From NCBI GenBank assembly GCA_028753945.1, contig JAPNXP010000001.1, positions 9,910,501 to 9,974,500 of the forward strand: a stretch of 64,000 nucleotides of DNA, written 5' to 3'. Below the pieces are notes generated by a model. It saw only the letters and a program-made list of their open reading frames with translations. It searched no databases and was not told where the DNA came from. Each line of letters opens with the position of its first letter. The stretch's first letter is position 1. The stretch comes from Hexactinellida sp. DTS-2022. Lineage: Eukaryota; Porifera; Hexactinellida. Shown here in pieces: positions 13,301 through 29,984 of the stretch. The position numbers and the translations under genes were made by a program.

Positions 13301-16300
13301 CTTCGTTGGGATTCGAAATTCATTATATCCACAGATAACATAATGAAACATTCATACTTTCTATATCTAGGACATTCTACAATGGAGAACCAAGTTAGTA
13401 TTCGCTATATATATATCCACTTATAACATTGTACGCATTTTGCGTACAATATATTGCACATTATATACAGTAGACCTTCGTTGAGATTCGAAATTCATTG
13501 TATCCACTGATAACTTAATGAAACATTCATACTTTCTATATCTAGGACATTCTACAATGGAGAACCAAGTTAGTATTCGCTATTTATATATCCACTTATA
13601 ACATTGTACGCATTTTGCGTACAATATATAGCACATTATATGCAGTAGACATTCTTTGGGATTCGAAATTCATTATATCCACAGATAACATAATGAAACA
13701 TTCATACTTTCTATATCTAGGACATTCTACAATGGAGAACCAAGTTAGTATTCGCTATATATATATCCACTTATAACATTGTACGCATTTTGCGTACAAT
13801 ATATTGCACATTATATACAGTAGACCTTCGTTGAGATTCGAAATTCATTGTATCCACTGATAACTTAATGAAACATTCATACTTTCTATATCTAGGACAT
13901 TCTACAATGGAGAACCAAGTTAGTATTCGCTATTTATATATCCACTTATAACATTGTACGCATTTTGCGTACAATATATAGCACATTATATACAGTAGAC
14001 CTTCTTTGGGATTCGAAATTCATTATATCCACAGATAACATAATGAAACATTCATACTTTCTATATCTAGGACATTCTACAATGGAGAACCAAGTTAGTA
14101 TTCGCTTTATATATATCCACATATATCATTGTACGCATTTTGCGTACAATATATAGCACATTATATACAGTAGACCTTCGTTGGGATTCGAAATTCATTA
14201 TATCCACAGATAACATAATGAAACATTAATATTTTCCATATCTAGGACATTCTACAATGGAGAACCAAGTTAGTATTCGCTATATATATATCCACATATA
14301 TCATTGTACGCATTTTCAGTACAATATATACTACATTATTTACAGAAGACCTTCGTTGGGATTTTAATTCATTATATAAACCAATAACATAATGAAACTT
14401 TCATACTTTTTATATCACAGACATTCTACAATGCTGAACCAAGTTAGTATTCGCTATTTATATATCACTTTATAACATTGTACGCATTTTGCGTACAATA
14501 TATAGCACATTATATACAGTAGACTTTCGTTGGGATTCGAAATTCATTATATCCACAGATAACATAATGAAACATTCCTACTTTCTATATCTAGGACATT
14601 CTACAATGGGGAACCAAGTTCTTATTCGCTATTTATATATCACTTTATAACATTGTACGCATTTTGCGTACAATATATGACACATTATATGCAATAGACC
14701 TTCGTTGGAATTCGAAATTCATTATATCCACCCACAACATAATGAATCTTTCATCCTTTCTATAGTATTCACTATATATATATCCACTTATAACATTGTA
14801 CGCATTTTCAGTACAATATATACTACATTATTTACAGAAGACCATCGTTGGGATTTTAATTCATTATATAAACCAATAACATAATGAAACTTTCATACTT
14901 TCTATATCACATACATTCTACAATGGAGAACCAAGTTAGTATTCGCTATATATATATCACTTTATAACATTATACGCATTTACAGTACAATATATACTAC
15001 ATTATTCACAGAAGACCACCGTTGGGATTTTAATTCAATATATAAACCAATAACTTAATGAAAGTTTCATACTTTTTATATCACTGACATTCTACAATGG
15101 GGAATCAAGTTAGTATTCGCTATATATATATCCACATATAACATTGTACGCATTTTCAGTACAATATATACTACATTAATTACAGAAGACCTTCGTTGGG
15201 ATTTTATTTCATTATATAAACCAATAACATAATGGAACTTTCATACTTTCTATATCACATACATTCTACAATGGAGAACCAAGTTAATATTCGCTATATA
15301 TATATCACTTTATAACATTGTACGCATTTTCGGTACAATATATACTACATTATTTTCAGAAGACCTTCGTTGGGATTTTAATTCATTATATAAACCAATA
15401 ACATAATGAAACTTTCATACTTTTTATATCACAGACATTCTACAATGGGGAATCAAGTTAGTATTCGTTATTTATATATCACTTTATAACATTGTACGCA
15501 TTTTGCGTACAATATCTAGCACATTATATATAGTAGACCTTCTTTGGGATTCGAGATTCAATATATCCACAGATAACATAATGAAACATTCCTACTTTCT
15601 ATATCTAGGACATTCTACAATGGAGAAACAAGTTAGTATTCGCTATTTATATATCCACTTACAACATTGTACGCATTTTGCGTACAATATATAGCACATT
15701 ATATACAGTAGACCTTCTTTGGGATTCGAAATTCATTATATCCACAGATAACATAATGAAACATTCATAATTTCTATATCTAGGACATTCTACAATGGAG
15801 AACCAAGTTAGTATTCGCTTTATATATATCCACTTATAACATTGTACGCATTTTCTGTACAATATATACTACATTATTTACAGAAGACCTTCGTTGGGAT
15901 TTTAATTCATTATATCCACAGATAACATAATGAAACATTCATACTTTCTATATCTAGGACATTCTACAATGGAGAACCAAGTTCTTTTTCGCTATTTATA
16001 TATCACTTTATAACATTGTACGCATTTTGCGTACTATATATAGCACATTATATACAGTAGACCTTCGTTGAGATTCGAAATTCATTGTATCCACAGATAA
16101 CATAAGGAAACATTCATACTTTCTATATCTAGGACATTCTACAATGGAATCCAAGTTAGTATTCGCTAAATATATATCCACTTATAACATTGTACGCATT
16201 TTGCGTACAATATATATCACATTATATACAGTAGACCTTCGTTGGGATTCGAAATTCATTATATCCACAGATAACATAATGAAACATTCATACTTTCTAT

Positions 16301-19190
16301 ATCTAGGACATTCTACAATGGAGAACCAAGTTAGTATTCGCTATATATATATCCACTTATAACATTGTACGCATTTTGCGTACAATATATTGCACATTAT
16401 ATACAGTAGACCTTCGTTGAGATTCGAAATTCATTGTATCCACTGATAACTTAATGAAACATTCATACTTTCTATATCTAGGACATTCTACAATGGAGAA
16501 CCAAGTTAGTATTCGCTATTTATATATCCACTTATAACATTGTACGCATTTTGCGTACAATATATAGCACATTATATACAGTAGACATTCTTTGGGATTC
16601 GAAATTCATTATATCCACAGATAACATAATGAAACATTCATACTTTCTATATCTAGGACATTCTACAATGGAGAACCAAGTTAGTATTCGCTATATATAT
16701 ATCCACTTATAACATTGTACGCATTTTGCGTACAATATATTGCACATTATATACAGTAGACCTTCGTTGAGATTCGAAATTCATTGTATCCACTGATAAC
16801 TTAATGAAACATTCATACTTTCTATATCTAGGACATTCTACAATGGAGAACCAAGTTAGTATTCGCTATTTATATATCCACTTATAACATTGTACGCATT
16901 TTGCGTACAATATATAGCACATTATATACAGTAGACCTTCTTTGGGATTCGAAATTCATTATATCCACAGATAACATAATGAAACATTCATACTTTCTAT
17001 ATCTAGGACATTCTACAATGGAGAACCAAGTTAGTATTCGCTTTATATATATCCACATATATCATTGTACGCATTTTGCGTACAATATATAGCACATTAT
17101 ATACAGTAGACCTTCGTTGGGATTCGAAATTCATTATATCCACAGATAACATAATGAAACATTAATATTTTCCATATCTAGGACATTCTACAATGGAGAA
17201 CCAAGTTAGTATTCGCTATATATATATCCACATATATCATTGTACGCATTTTCAGTACAATATATACTACATTATTTACAGAAGACCTTCGTTGGGATTT
17301 TAATTCATTATATAAACCAATAACATATTGAAACTTTCTTACTTTTTATATCACAGACATTCTACAATGCTGAACCAAGTTAGTATTCGCTATTTATATA
17401 TCACTTTATAACATTGTACGCATTTTGCGTACAATATATAACACATTATATACAGTAGACTTTCGTTGGGATTCGAAATTCATTATATCCACAGATAACA
17501 TAATGAAACATTCCTACTTTCTATATCTAGGACATTCTACAATGGGGAACCAAGTTCTTATTCGCTATTTATATATCACTTTATAACATTGTACGCATTT
17601 TGCGTACAATATATGACACATTATATGCAATAGACCTTCGTTGGAATTCGAAATTCATTATATCCACCCACAACATAATGAATCTTTCATCCTTTCTATA
17701 GTATTCACTATATATATATCCACTTATAACATTGTACGCATTTTCAGTACAATATATACTACATTATTTACAGAAGACCATCGTTGGGATTTTAATTCAT
17801 TATATAAACCAATAACATAATGAAACTTTCATACTTTCTATATCACATACATTCTACAATGGAGAACCAAGTTAGTATTCGCTATATATATATCACTTTA
17901 TAACATTATACGCATTTACAGTACAATATATACTACATTATTCACAGTAGACCACCGTTGGGATTTTAATTCAATATATAAACCAATAACTTAATGAAAG
18001 TTTCATACTTTTTATATCACTGACATTCTACAATGGGGAATCAAGTTAGTATTCGCTATATATATATCCACATATAACATTGTACGCATTTTCAGTACAA
18101 TATATACTACATTAATTACAGAAGACCTTCGTTGGGATTTTATTTCATTATATAAACCAATAACATAATGGAACTTTCATACTTTCTATATCACATACAT
18201 TCTACAATGGAGAACCAAGTTAATATTCGCTATATATATATCACTTTATAACATTGTACGCATTTTCGGTACAATATATACTACATTATTTTCAGAAGAC
18301 CTTCGTTGGGATTTTAATTCATTATATAAACCAATAACATAATGAAACTTTCATACTTTTTATATCACAGACATTTACAATGGGGAATCAAGTTAGTATT
18401 CGTTATTTATATATCACTTTATAACATTGTACGCATTTTGCGTACAATATCTAGCACATTATATATAGTAGACCTTCTTTGGGATTCGAGATTCAATATA
18501 TCCACAGATAACATAATGAAACATTCCTACTTTCTATATCTAGGACATTCTACAATGGAGAACCAAGTTAGTATTCGCTATTTATATATCCACTTACAAC
18601 ATTGTACGCATTTTGCGTACAATATATAGCACATTATATACAGTAGACCTTCTTTGGGATTCGAAATTCATTATATCCACAGATAACATAATGAAACATT
18701 CATAATTTCTATATCTAGGACATTCTACAATGGAGAACCAAGTTAGTATTCGCTTTATATATATCCACTTATAACATTGTACGCATTTTCTGTACAATAT
18801 ATACTACATTATTTACAGAAGACCTTCGTTGGGATTTTAATTCATTATATCCACAGATAACATAATGAAACATTCATACTTTCTATATCTAGGACATTCT
18901 ACAATGGAGAACCAAGTTCTTTTTCGCTATTTATATATCACTTTATAACATTGTACGCATTTTGCGTACTATATATAGCACATTATATACAGTAGACCTT
19001 CGTTGAGATTCGAAATTCATTGTATCCACAGATAACATAAGGAAACATCCATACTTTCTATATCTAGGACATTCTACAATGGAATCCTAGTTAGTATTCG
19101 CTAAATATAGATCCACTTATAACATTGTACGCATTTTGCGTACAATATATATCACATTATATACAGTAGACCTTCGTTGGGATTCGAAAT
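10390..19190. repeat. Higher-order repeat, 2936-bp period, three copies
   Basis: Matching positions at 11029/13965/16901 and 13208/16144 are exactly 2936 bp apart, and 12567/15503/18438 are the same within 1 bp. The unit holds about 17 monomers of both module types, including the 32-bp-deletion monomer. Only scattered single-base changes separate the copies, so this is the most recently homogenised part of the array. Confidence 0.88.
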
Positions 19191-20479
19191 TCATTCTATC
19201 CACAGAAAACATGATGAAACATTCCTACTTTCTATATCTAGGACATTCTACAATGGGGAACCAAGTTCTTATTCGCTATTTATATATCACTTTATAACAT
19301 TGTACGCATTTTGCGTACAATATATAGCACATTATATACAGTAGACCTTCGTTGGGATTCGAAATTCATTATATCCACAGATAACATAATGGAACATTAA
19401 TATTTTCCATATCTAGGACATTCTACAATGGAGAACCAAGTTAGTATTCGCTATATATATATCCACATATATCATTGTACGCATTTTCAGTACAATATAT
19501 ACTACATTATTTACAGAAGACCTTCGTTCGGATTTTAATTCATTATATAAACCAATAACATAATGAAACTTTCATACTTTTTATATCATAGACATTCTAC
19601 AATGCTGAACCAAGTTAGTATTCGCTATTTATATATCACTTTATAACATTGTACGCATTTTGCGTACAATATATAGCACATTATATACAGTAGACTTTCG
19701 TTGGGATTCGAAATTCATTATATCCACAGATAACATAATGAAACATTCCTACTTTCTATATCTAGGACATTCTACAATGGGGAACCAAGTTCTTATTCGC
19801 TATTTATTTATCACTTTATAACATTGTACTGATTTTGCGTACAATATCTAGCACATTATATACAGTAGACCTTCGTTGGGATTCGAAATTTATTATATCC
19901 ACAGATAACATAATGAAACATTCCTACTTTCTATATCTAGGACATTCTACAATGGAGAACCAAGTTAGTAATCGCTATATATATATCACTTTATAACATT
20001 GTACGCATTTTGCGTACAATATATAGCACATTATATACAGTATACATTCTTTGGGATTCGAAATTCATTATATCCACAGATAACATAATGAAACATTCAT
20101 ACTTTCTATATCTAGGACATTCTACAATGGAGAACCAAGTTAGTATTCGCTATATATATATCCACTTATAACATTGTACGCATTTTGCGTACAATATATT
20201 GCACATTATATACAGTAGACCTTCGTTGAGATTCGAAATTCATTGTATCCACTGATAACTTAATGAAACATTCATACTTTCTATATCTAGGACATTCTAC
20301 AATGGAGAACCAAGTTAGTATTCGCTATTTATATATCCACTTATAACATTGTACGCATTTTGCGTACAATATATAGCACATTATATACAGTAGACATTCT
20401 TTGGGATTCGAAATTCATTATATCCACAGATAACATAATGAAACATTCATACTTTCTATATCTAGGACATTCTACAATG

Positions 20480-23400
20480 GAGAACCAAGTTAGTATTCGC
20501 TATATATATATCCACTTATAACATTGTACGCATTTTGCGTACAATATATTGCACATTATATACAGTAGACCTTCGTTGAGATTCGAAATTCATTGTATCC
20601 ACTGATAACTTAATGAAACATTCATACTTTCTATATCTAGGACATTCTACAATGGAGAACCAAGTTAGTATTCGCTATTTATATATCCACTTATAACATT
20701 GTACGCATTTTGCGTACAATATATAGCACATTATATACAGTAGACCTTCTTTGGGATTCGAAATTCATTATATACACAGATAACATAATGAAACATTCAT
20801 ACTTTCTATATCTAGGACATTCTACAATGGAGAACCAAGTTAGTATTCGCTTTATATATATCCACATATATCATTGTACGCATTTTGCGTACAATATATA
20901 GCACATTATATACAGTAGACCTTCGTTGGGATTCGAAATTCATTATATCCACAGATAACATAATGAAACATTAATATTTTCCATATCTAGGACATTCTAC
21001 AATGGAGAACCAAGTTAGTATTCGCTATATATATATCCACATATATCATTGTACGCATTTTCAGTACAATATATACTACATTATTTACAGAAGACCTTCG
21101 TTGGGATTTTAATTCATTATATAAACCAATAACATAATGAAACTTTCATACTTTTTATATCACAGACATTCTACAATGCTGAACCAAGTTAGTATTCGCT
21201 ATTTATATATCACTTTATAACATTGTACGCATTTTGCGTACAATATATAGCACATTATATACAGTAGACTTTCGTTGGGATTCGAAATTCATTATATCCA
21301 CAGATAACATAATGAAACATTCCTACTTTCTATATCTAGGACATTCTACAATGGGGAACCAAGTTCTTATTCGCTATTTATATATCACTTTATAACATTG
21401 TACGCATTTTGCGTACAATATATGACACATTATATGCAATAGACCTTCGTTGGAATTCGAAATTCATTATATCCACCCACAACATAATGAATCTTTCATC
21501 CTTTCTATAGTATTCACTATATATATATCCACTTATAACATTGTACGCATTTTCAGTACAATATATACTACATTATTTACAGAAGACCATCGTTGGGATT
21601 TTAATTCATTATATAAACCAATAACATAATGAAACTTTCATACTTTCTATATCACATACATTCTACAATGGAGAACCAAGTTAGTATTCGCTATATATAT
21701 ATCACTTTATAACATTATACGCATTTACAGTACAATATATACTACATTATTCACAGAAGACCACCGTTGGGATTTTAATTCAATATATAAACCAATAACT
21801 TAATGAAAGTTTCATACTTTTTATATCACTGACATTCTACAATGGGGAATCAAGTTAGTATTCGCTATATATATATCCACATATAACATTGTACGCATTT
21901 TCAGTACAATATATACTACATTAATTACAGAAGACCTTCGTTGGGATTTTATTTCATTATATAAACCAATAACATAATGGAACTTTCATACTTTCTATAT
22001 CACATACATTCTACAATGGAGAACCAAGTTAATATTCGCTATATATATATCACTTTATAACATTGTACGCATTTTCGGTACAATATATACTACATTATTT
22101 ACAGAAGACCTTCGTTGGGATTTTAATTCATTATATAAACCAATAACATAATGAAACTTTCATACTTTTTATATCACAGACATTCTACAATGGGGAATCA
22201 AGTTAGTATTCGTTATTTATATATCACTTTATAACATTGTACGCATTTTGCGTACAATATATTGCACATTATATACAGTAGACCTTCGTTGGGATTCGAA
22301 ATTCATTCTAATTACAGAAAACATGATGAAACATTCCTACTTTCTATATCTAGGACATTCTACAATGGGGAACCAAGTTCTTATTCGCTATTTATATATC
22401 ACTTTGTAACATTGTACGCATTTTGCGTACAATATATAGCACATTATAAACAGTAGACCTTCGTTTGGATTCGAAATTCATTATATCCACAGATAACATA
22501 ATGGAACATTAATATTTTCCATATCTAGGACATTCTACAATGGAGAATCAAGTTAGTATTCGCTATATTATATATCCACTTAACACATTGTACGCATTTT
22601 CAGTACAATATATACTACATTATTCACAGAAGACCATCGTTGGGATTTTAATTCATTATATACACCAATAACATAATGAAACTTTCATACTTTCTATTTC
22701 ACTGACATTCTACAATGGAGAACCAAGTTAGTATACGCAATTTATATATCACTTTATAACATTGTACGTATTTTGCGTACAATATATTGCACATTATATA
22801 CAGTAGACCTTCGTTGGGATTCGAAATTCATTCTATCCACAGAAAACATGATGAAACATTCCTACTTTCTATATCTAGGACATTCTACAATGGAGAACCA
22901 AGTTAGTATTCGCTATATATATATCCACTTATAACATTGTACGCATTTTGCGTACAATATATTGCACATTATATACAGTAGACCTTCGTTGAGATTCGAA
23001 ATTCATTGTATCCACTGATAACTTAATGAAACATTCATACTTTCTATATCTAGGACATTCTACAATGGAGAACCAAGTTAGTATTCGCTATTTATATATC
23101 CACTTATAACATTGTACGCATTTTGCGTACAATATATAGCACATTATATACAGTAGACCTTCTTTGGGATTCGAAATTCATTATATCCACAGATAACATA
23201 ATGAAACATTCATACTTTCTATATCTAGGACATTCTACAATGGAGAACCAAGTTAGTATTCGCTTTATATATATCCACATATATCATTGTACGCATTTAA
23301 CGTACAATATATAGCACATTATATACAGTAGACCTTCGTTGGGATTCGAAATTCATTATATCCACAGATAACATAATGAAACATTAATATTTTCCATATC

Positions 23401-25290
23401 TAGGACATTCTACAATGGAGAACCAAGTTAGTATTCGCTATATATATATCCACATATATCATTGTACGCATTTTCAGTACAATATATACTACATTATTTA
23501 CAGAAGACCTTCGTTGGGATTTTAATTCATTATATAAACCAATAACATAATGAAACTTTCATACTTTTTATATCACAGACATTCTACAATGGGGAATCAA
23601 GTTAGTATTCGTTATTTATATATCACTTTATAACATTGTACGCATTTTGCGTACAATATATAGCACATTATATACAGTAGACTTTCGTTGGGATTCGAAA
23701 TTCATTATATCCACAGATAACATAATGAAACATTCCTACTTTCTATATCTAGGACATTCTACAATGGGGAACCAAGTTCTTATTCGCTATTTATATATCA
23801 CTTTATAACATTGTACGCATTTTGCGTACAATATATGACACATTATATGCAATAGACCTTCGTTGGAATTCGAAATTCATTATATCCACCCACAACATAA
23901 TGAATCTTTCATCCTTTCTATAGTATTCACTATATATATATCCACTTATAACATTGTACGCATTTTCAGTACAATATATACTACATTATTTACAGAAGAC
24001 CATCGTTGGGATTTTAATTCATTATATAAACCAATAACATAATGAAACTTTCATACTTTCTATATCACATACATTCTACAATGGAGAACCAAGTTAGTAT
24101 TCGCTATATATATATCACTTTATAACATTATACGCATTTACAGTACAATATATACTACATTATTCACAGAAGACCACCGTTGGGATTTTAATTCAATTTA
24201 TAAACCAATAACTTAATGAAAGTTTCATACTTTTTATATCACTGACATTCTACAATGGGGAATCAAGTTAGTATTCGCTATATATATATCCACATATAAC
24301 ATTGTACGCATTTTCAGTACAATATATACTACATTAATTACAGAAGACCTTCGTTGGGATTTTATTTCATTATATAAACCAATAACATAATGGAACTTTC
24401 ATACTTTCTATATCACATACATTCTACAATGGAGAACCAAGTTAATATTCGCTATATATATATCACTTTATAACATTGTACGCATTTTCGGTACAATATA
24501 TACTACATTATTTACAGAAGACCTTCGTTGGGATTTTAATTCATTATATAAACCAATAACATAATGAAACTTTCATACTTTTTATATCACAGACATTCTA
24601 CAATGGGGAATCAAGTTAGTATTCGTTATTTATATATCACTTTATAACATTGTACGCATTTTGCGTACAATATATTGCACATTATATACAGTAGACCTTC
24701 GTTGGGATTCGAAATTCATTCTAATTACAGAAAACATGATGAAACATTCCTACTTTCTATATCTAGGACATTCTACAATGGGGAACCAAGTTCTTATTCG
24801 CTATTTATATATCACTTTGTAACATTGTACGCATTTTGCGTACAATATATAGCACATTATAAACAGTAGACCTTCGTTTGGATTCGAAATTCATTATATC
24901 CACAGATAACATAATGGAACATTAATATTTTCCATATCTAGGACATTCTACAATGGAGAATCAAGTTAGTATTCGCTATATTATATATCCACTTAACACA
25001 TTGTACGCATTTTCAGTACAATATATACTACATTATTCACAGAAGACCATCGTTGGGATTTTAATTCATTATATACACCAATAACATAATGAAACTTTCA
25101 TACTTTCTATTTCACTGACATTCTACAATGGAGAACCAAGTTAGTATACGCAATTTATATATCACTTTATAACATTGTACGTATTTTGCGTACAATATAT
25201 TGCACATTATATACAGTAGACCTTCGTTGGGATTCGAAATTCATTCTATCCACAGAAAACATGATGAAACATTCCTACTTTCTATATCTA
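20480..25290. repeat. Higher-order repeat, 2413-bp period, two copies
   Basis: Positions 20710/23123 and 22262/24675 are exactly 2413 bp apart (about 14 monomers). The beginning of the unit matches the 2936-bp repeat; the size difference, 523 bp, is three monomers. The two higher-order forms are therefore related by gain or loss of a three-monomer block. Confidence 0.85.
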
Positions 25291-28200
25291 GGACATTCTA
25301 CAATGGGGAACCAAGTTCTTATTCGCTATTTATATATCACTTTATAACATTGTACGCATTTTGCGTACAATATATAGCACATTATATACAGTAGACCTTC
25401 GTTGGGATTCGAAATTCATTATATCCACAGATAACATAATGAAACATTCCTACTTTCTATATCTAGGACATTCTACAATGGAGAACCAAGTTAGTATTCG
25501 CTATATATATATCCACTTATAACATTGTACGCATTTTGCGTACAATATATAGCACATTATATACAGTAGACCTTCGTTGAGATTCGAAATTCATTGTATC
25601 CACTGATAACTTAATGAAACATTCATACTTTCTATATCTAGGACATTCTACAATGGAGAACCAAGTTAGTATTTGCTATATATATATCCACTTAAAACAT
25701 TGTACGCATTTTCAGTACAATAGATATTACATTATTCACAGAAGACCATCGTTGTGATTTTAATTCATTATATACACCAATAACATAATGAAACTTTCAT
25801 ACTTTCTATGTCCAGGACATTCTACAATGGAGAACCAAGTTAGTATTCGCTATATGATATATCCACTTAACACATTGTACGCATTTTCAGTACAATATAT
25901 ACTACATTATTCACAGAAGACCATCGTTGGGATTTTAATTCATTATATACACCAATAACATAATGAAACTTTCATACTTTCTATTTCACTGACATTCTAC
26001 AATGGAGAACCAAGTTAGTATACGCAATTTATATATCACTTTATAACATTGTACGTATTTTGCGTACAATATATTGCACATTATATACAGTAGACCTTCG
26101 TTGGGATTCGAAATTCATTCTATCCACAGAAAACATGATGAAACATTCCTACTTTCTATATCTAGGACATTCTACAATGGGGAACCAAGTTCTTATTCGC
26201 TATTTATATATCACTTTATAACATTGTACGCATTTTGCGTACAATATATAGCACATTATATACAGTAGACCTTCGTTGGGATTCGAAATTCATTATATCC
26301 ACAGATAACATAATGGAACATTAATATTTTCCATATCTAGGACATTCTACAATGGAGAACCAAGTTAGTATTCGCTATATATATATCCACATATATCATT
26401 GTACGCATTTTCAGTACAATATATACTACATTATTTACAGAAGACCTTCGTTCGGATTTTAATTCATTATATAAACCAATAACATAATGAAACTTTCATA
26501 CTTTTTATATCATAGACATTCTACAATGCTGAACCAAGTTAGTATTCGCTATTTATATATCACTTTATAACATTGTACGCATTTTGCGTACAATATATAG
26601 CACATTATATACAGTAGACTTTCGTTGGGATTCGAAATTCATTATATCCACAGATAACATAATGAAACATTCCTACTTTCTATATCTAGGACATTCTACA
26701 ATGGGGAACCAAGTTCTTATTCGCTATTTATTTATCACTTTATAACATTGTACTGATTTTGCGTACAATATCTAGCACATTATATACAGTAGACCTTCGT
26801 TGGGATTCGAAATTCATTATATCCACAGATAACATAATGAAACATTCCTACTTTCTATATCTAGGACATTCTACAATGGAGAACCAAGTTAGTAATCGCT
26901 ATATATATATCCACTTATAACATTGTACGCATTTTGCGTACAATATATAGCACATTATATACAGTATACATTCTTTGGGATTCGAAATTCATTATATCCA
27001 CAGATAACATAATGAAACATTCATACTTTCTATATCTAGGACATTCTACAATGGAGAACCAAGTTAGTATTCGCTATATATATATCCACTTATAACATTG
27101 TACGCATTTTGCGTACTATATATAGCACATTATATACAGTAGACCTTCTTTGGGATTCGAAATTCATTATATCCACAGATAACATAATGAAACATTCATA
27201 CTTTCTATATCTAGGACATTCTACAATGGAGAACCAAGTTCTTTTTCGCTATTTATATATCACTTTATAACATTGTACGCATTTTGCGTACTATATATAG
27301 CACATTATATACAGTAGACATCGTTGAGATTCGAAATTCATTGTATCCACAGATAACATAAGGAAACATTCATACTTTCTATATCTAGGACATTCTACAA
27401 TGGAATCCAAGTTAGTATTCGCTAAATATATATCCACTTATAACATTGTACGCATTTTGCGTACAATATATAGCACATTATATACAGTAGACCTTCGTTG
27501 GGATTTGAAATTCATTATATCCACAGATAACATAATGAAACATTCATACTTTCTATATCTAGGACATTCTACAATGGAGAACCAAGTTAGTATTCGCTTT
27601 ATATATATCCACTTATAACATTGTACGCATTTTCTGTACAATATATACTACATTATTTACAGAAGACCTTCGTTGGGATTTTAATTCATTATATAAACCA
27701 ATAACATGATGAAACTTTCATACTTTTTATATCACAGACATTCTACAATGGGGAATCAAGTTAGTATTCGTTATTTATATATCACTTTATAACATTGTAC
27801 GCATTTTGCGTACAATATCTAGCACATTATATACAGTAGACTTTCGTTGGGATTCGAAATTCATTATATCCACAGATAACATAATGAAACATTCCTACTT
27901 TCTATATCTAGGACATTCTACAATGGGGAACCAAGAACTTATTCGCTATTTATTTATCACTTTATAACATTGTACTCATTTTGCGTACAATATCTAGCAC
28001 ATTATATACAGTAGACCTTCGTTGGGATTCGAAATTCATTATATCCACAGATAACATAATGAAACATTCCTACTTTCTATATCTAGGACATTCTACATTG
28101 GAGAACCAAGTTAGTATTCGCTATATATATATCCACTTATAACATTGTACGCATTTTGCGTACAATATATAGCACATTATATACAGTAGACCTTCTTTGG

Positions 28201-29984
28201 GATTCGAAATTCATTATATCCACAGATAACATAATGAAACATTCATACTTTCTATATCTAGGACATTCTACAATGGAGAACCAAGTTAGTATTCGCTTTA
28301 TATATATCCACTTATAACATTGTACGCATTTTCTGTACAATATATACTACATTATTTACAGAAGACCTTCGTTGGGATTTTAATTCATTATATAAACCAA
28401 TAACATAATGAAACTTTCATACTTTTTATATCACAGACATTCTACAATGGGGAATCAAGTTAGTATTCGCTATTTATATATCACTTTATAACATTGTACG
28501 CATTTTGCGTACAATATCTAGCACATTATATATGTAGACTTTCGTTGGGATTCGAAATTCATTATATCCACAGATAAAATAATGAAACATTCCTACTTTC
28601 TATGTCTAGGACATTCTACAATGGGGAACCAAGTTCTTATTCGCTATTTATTTATCACTTTATAACATTGTACTCATTTTGCGTACAATATATAGCACAT
28701 TATATACAGTAGACCTTCGTTGGGATTCGAAATTCATTATATCCACAGATAACATAATGAAACATTCATACTTTCTATATCTAGGACATTCTACAATGGA
28801 GAACCAAGATAGTATTCGCTATATATATATCCACTTATAACATTGTACGCATTTTCAGTACAATATATACTACATTATTTATAGAAGACCATCGTGGGAT
28901 TTTAATTCATTATATAAACCAATAACATAATGAAACTTTCATACTTTCTATATCACAGACATTCTGCAATGGGGAATCAAGTTAGTATTCGCTATTTATA
29001 TATCACTTTATAACATTGTACCCATTTTGCGTACAATATATAGCACATTATACACAGTAGATCTTCTTTGGGATTCAAAATTCATTATATCCACAGATAA
29101 CATAATGAAACATTCATACTTTCTATATCTAGGACATTCCACAATGGAGAACCTCGTTAGTATACGTATGTTTATCCACTTTATAACATTGTGCGCGTTT
29201 TGAGTTCTATATATAGCACATTATACACTGTAGATCTTCTTTGGGATTCAAAATTCATTATATAAACTAATAACATAATGAAACATTCACACTTTCTATA
29301 TCTAGGACATTCTACAATGGAGAAACTTGCCAGTATTCACTATATATATATCCACTTATAACATTGTACGCATTTTCAGTACAATATATACTACATTATT
29401 TACAGAAGACCATCGTTGGGATTTTAATTCATTATATAAACCAATAACATAATGGAACTTACATACTTTCTATATCACATACATTCTACAATGGAGAACC
29501 AAGTTAGTATTCGCTATATATATATCACTTTATAACATTGTACGCATTTTCGGTACAATATATACTACATTATTTACAGAAGACCTTCGTTGGGATTTTA
29601 ATTCATTATATAAACCAATAACATAATGAAACTTTCATACTTTCTATATCACAGACATTCTACAATGGGGAACCAAGTTCTTATTCGCTATTTATATATC
29701 ACTTTATAACATTGTACGCATTTTGCGTACTATATATAGCACATTATATACAGTAGACCTTCGTTGAGATTCGAAATTCATTGTATCCCAGATAACATAA
29801 TGAAACTTTCATACTTTCTATATCTAGGACATTCTACAATGGAATCCAAGTTAGTATTCGCTAAATATATATCCACTTATAACATTGTACGCATTTTGCG
29901 TACAATATATAGCACATTATATACAGTAGACCTTCGTTGGGATTCGAAATTCATTATATCCACAGATAACATAATGAAACATTC

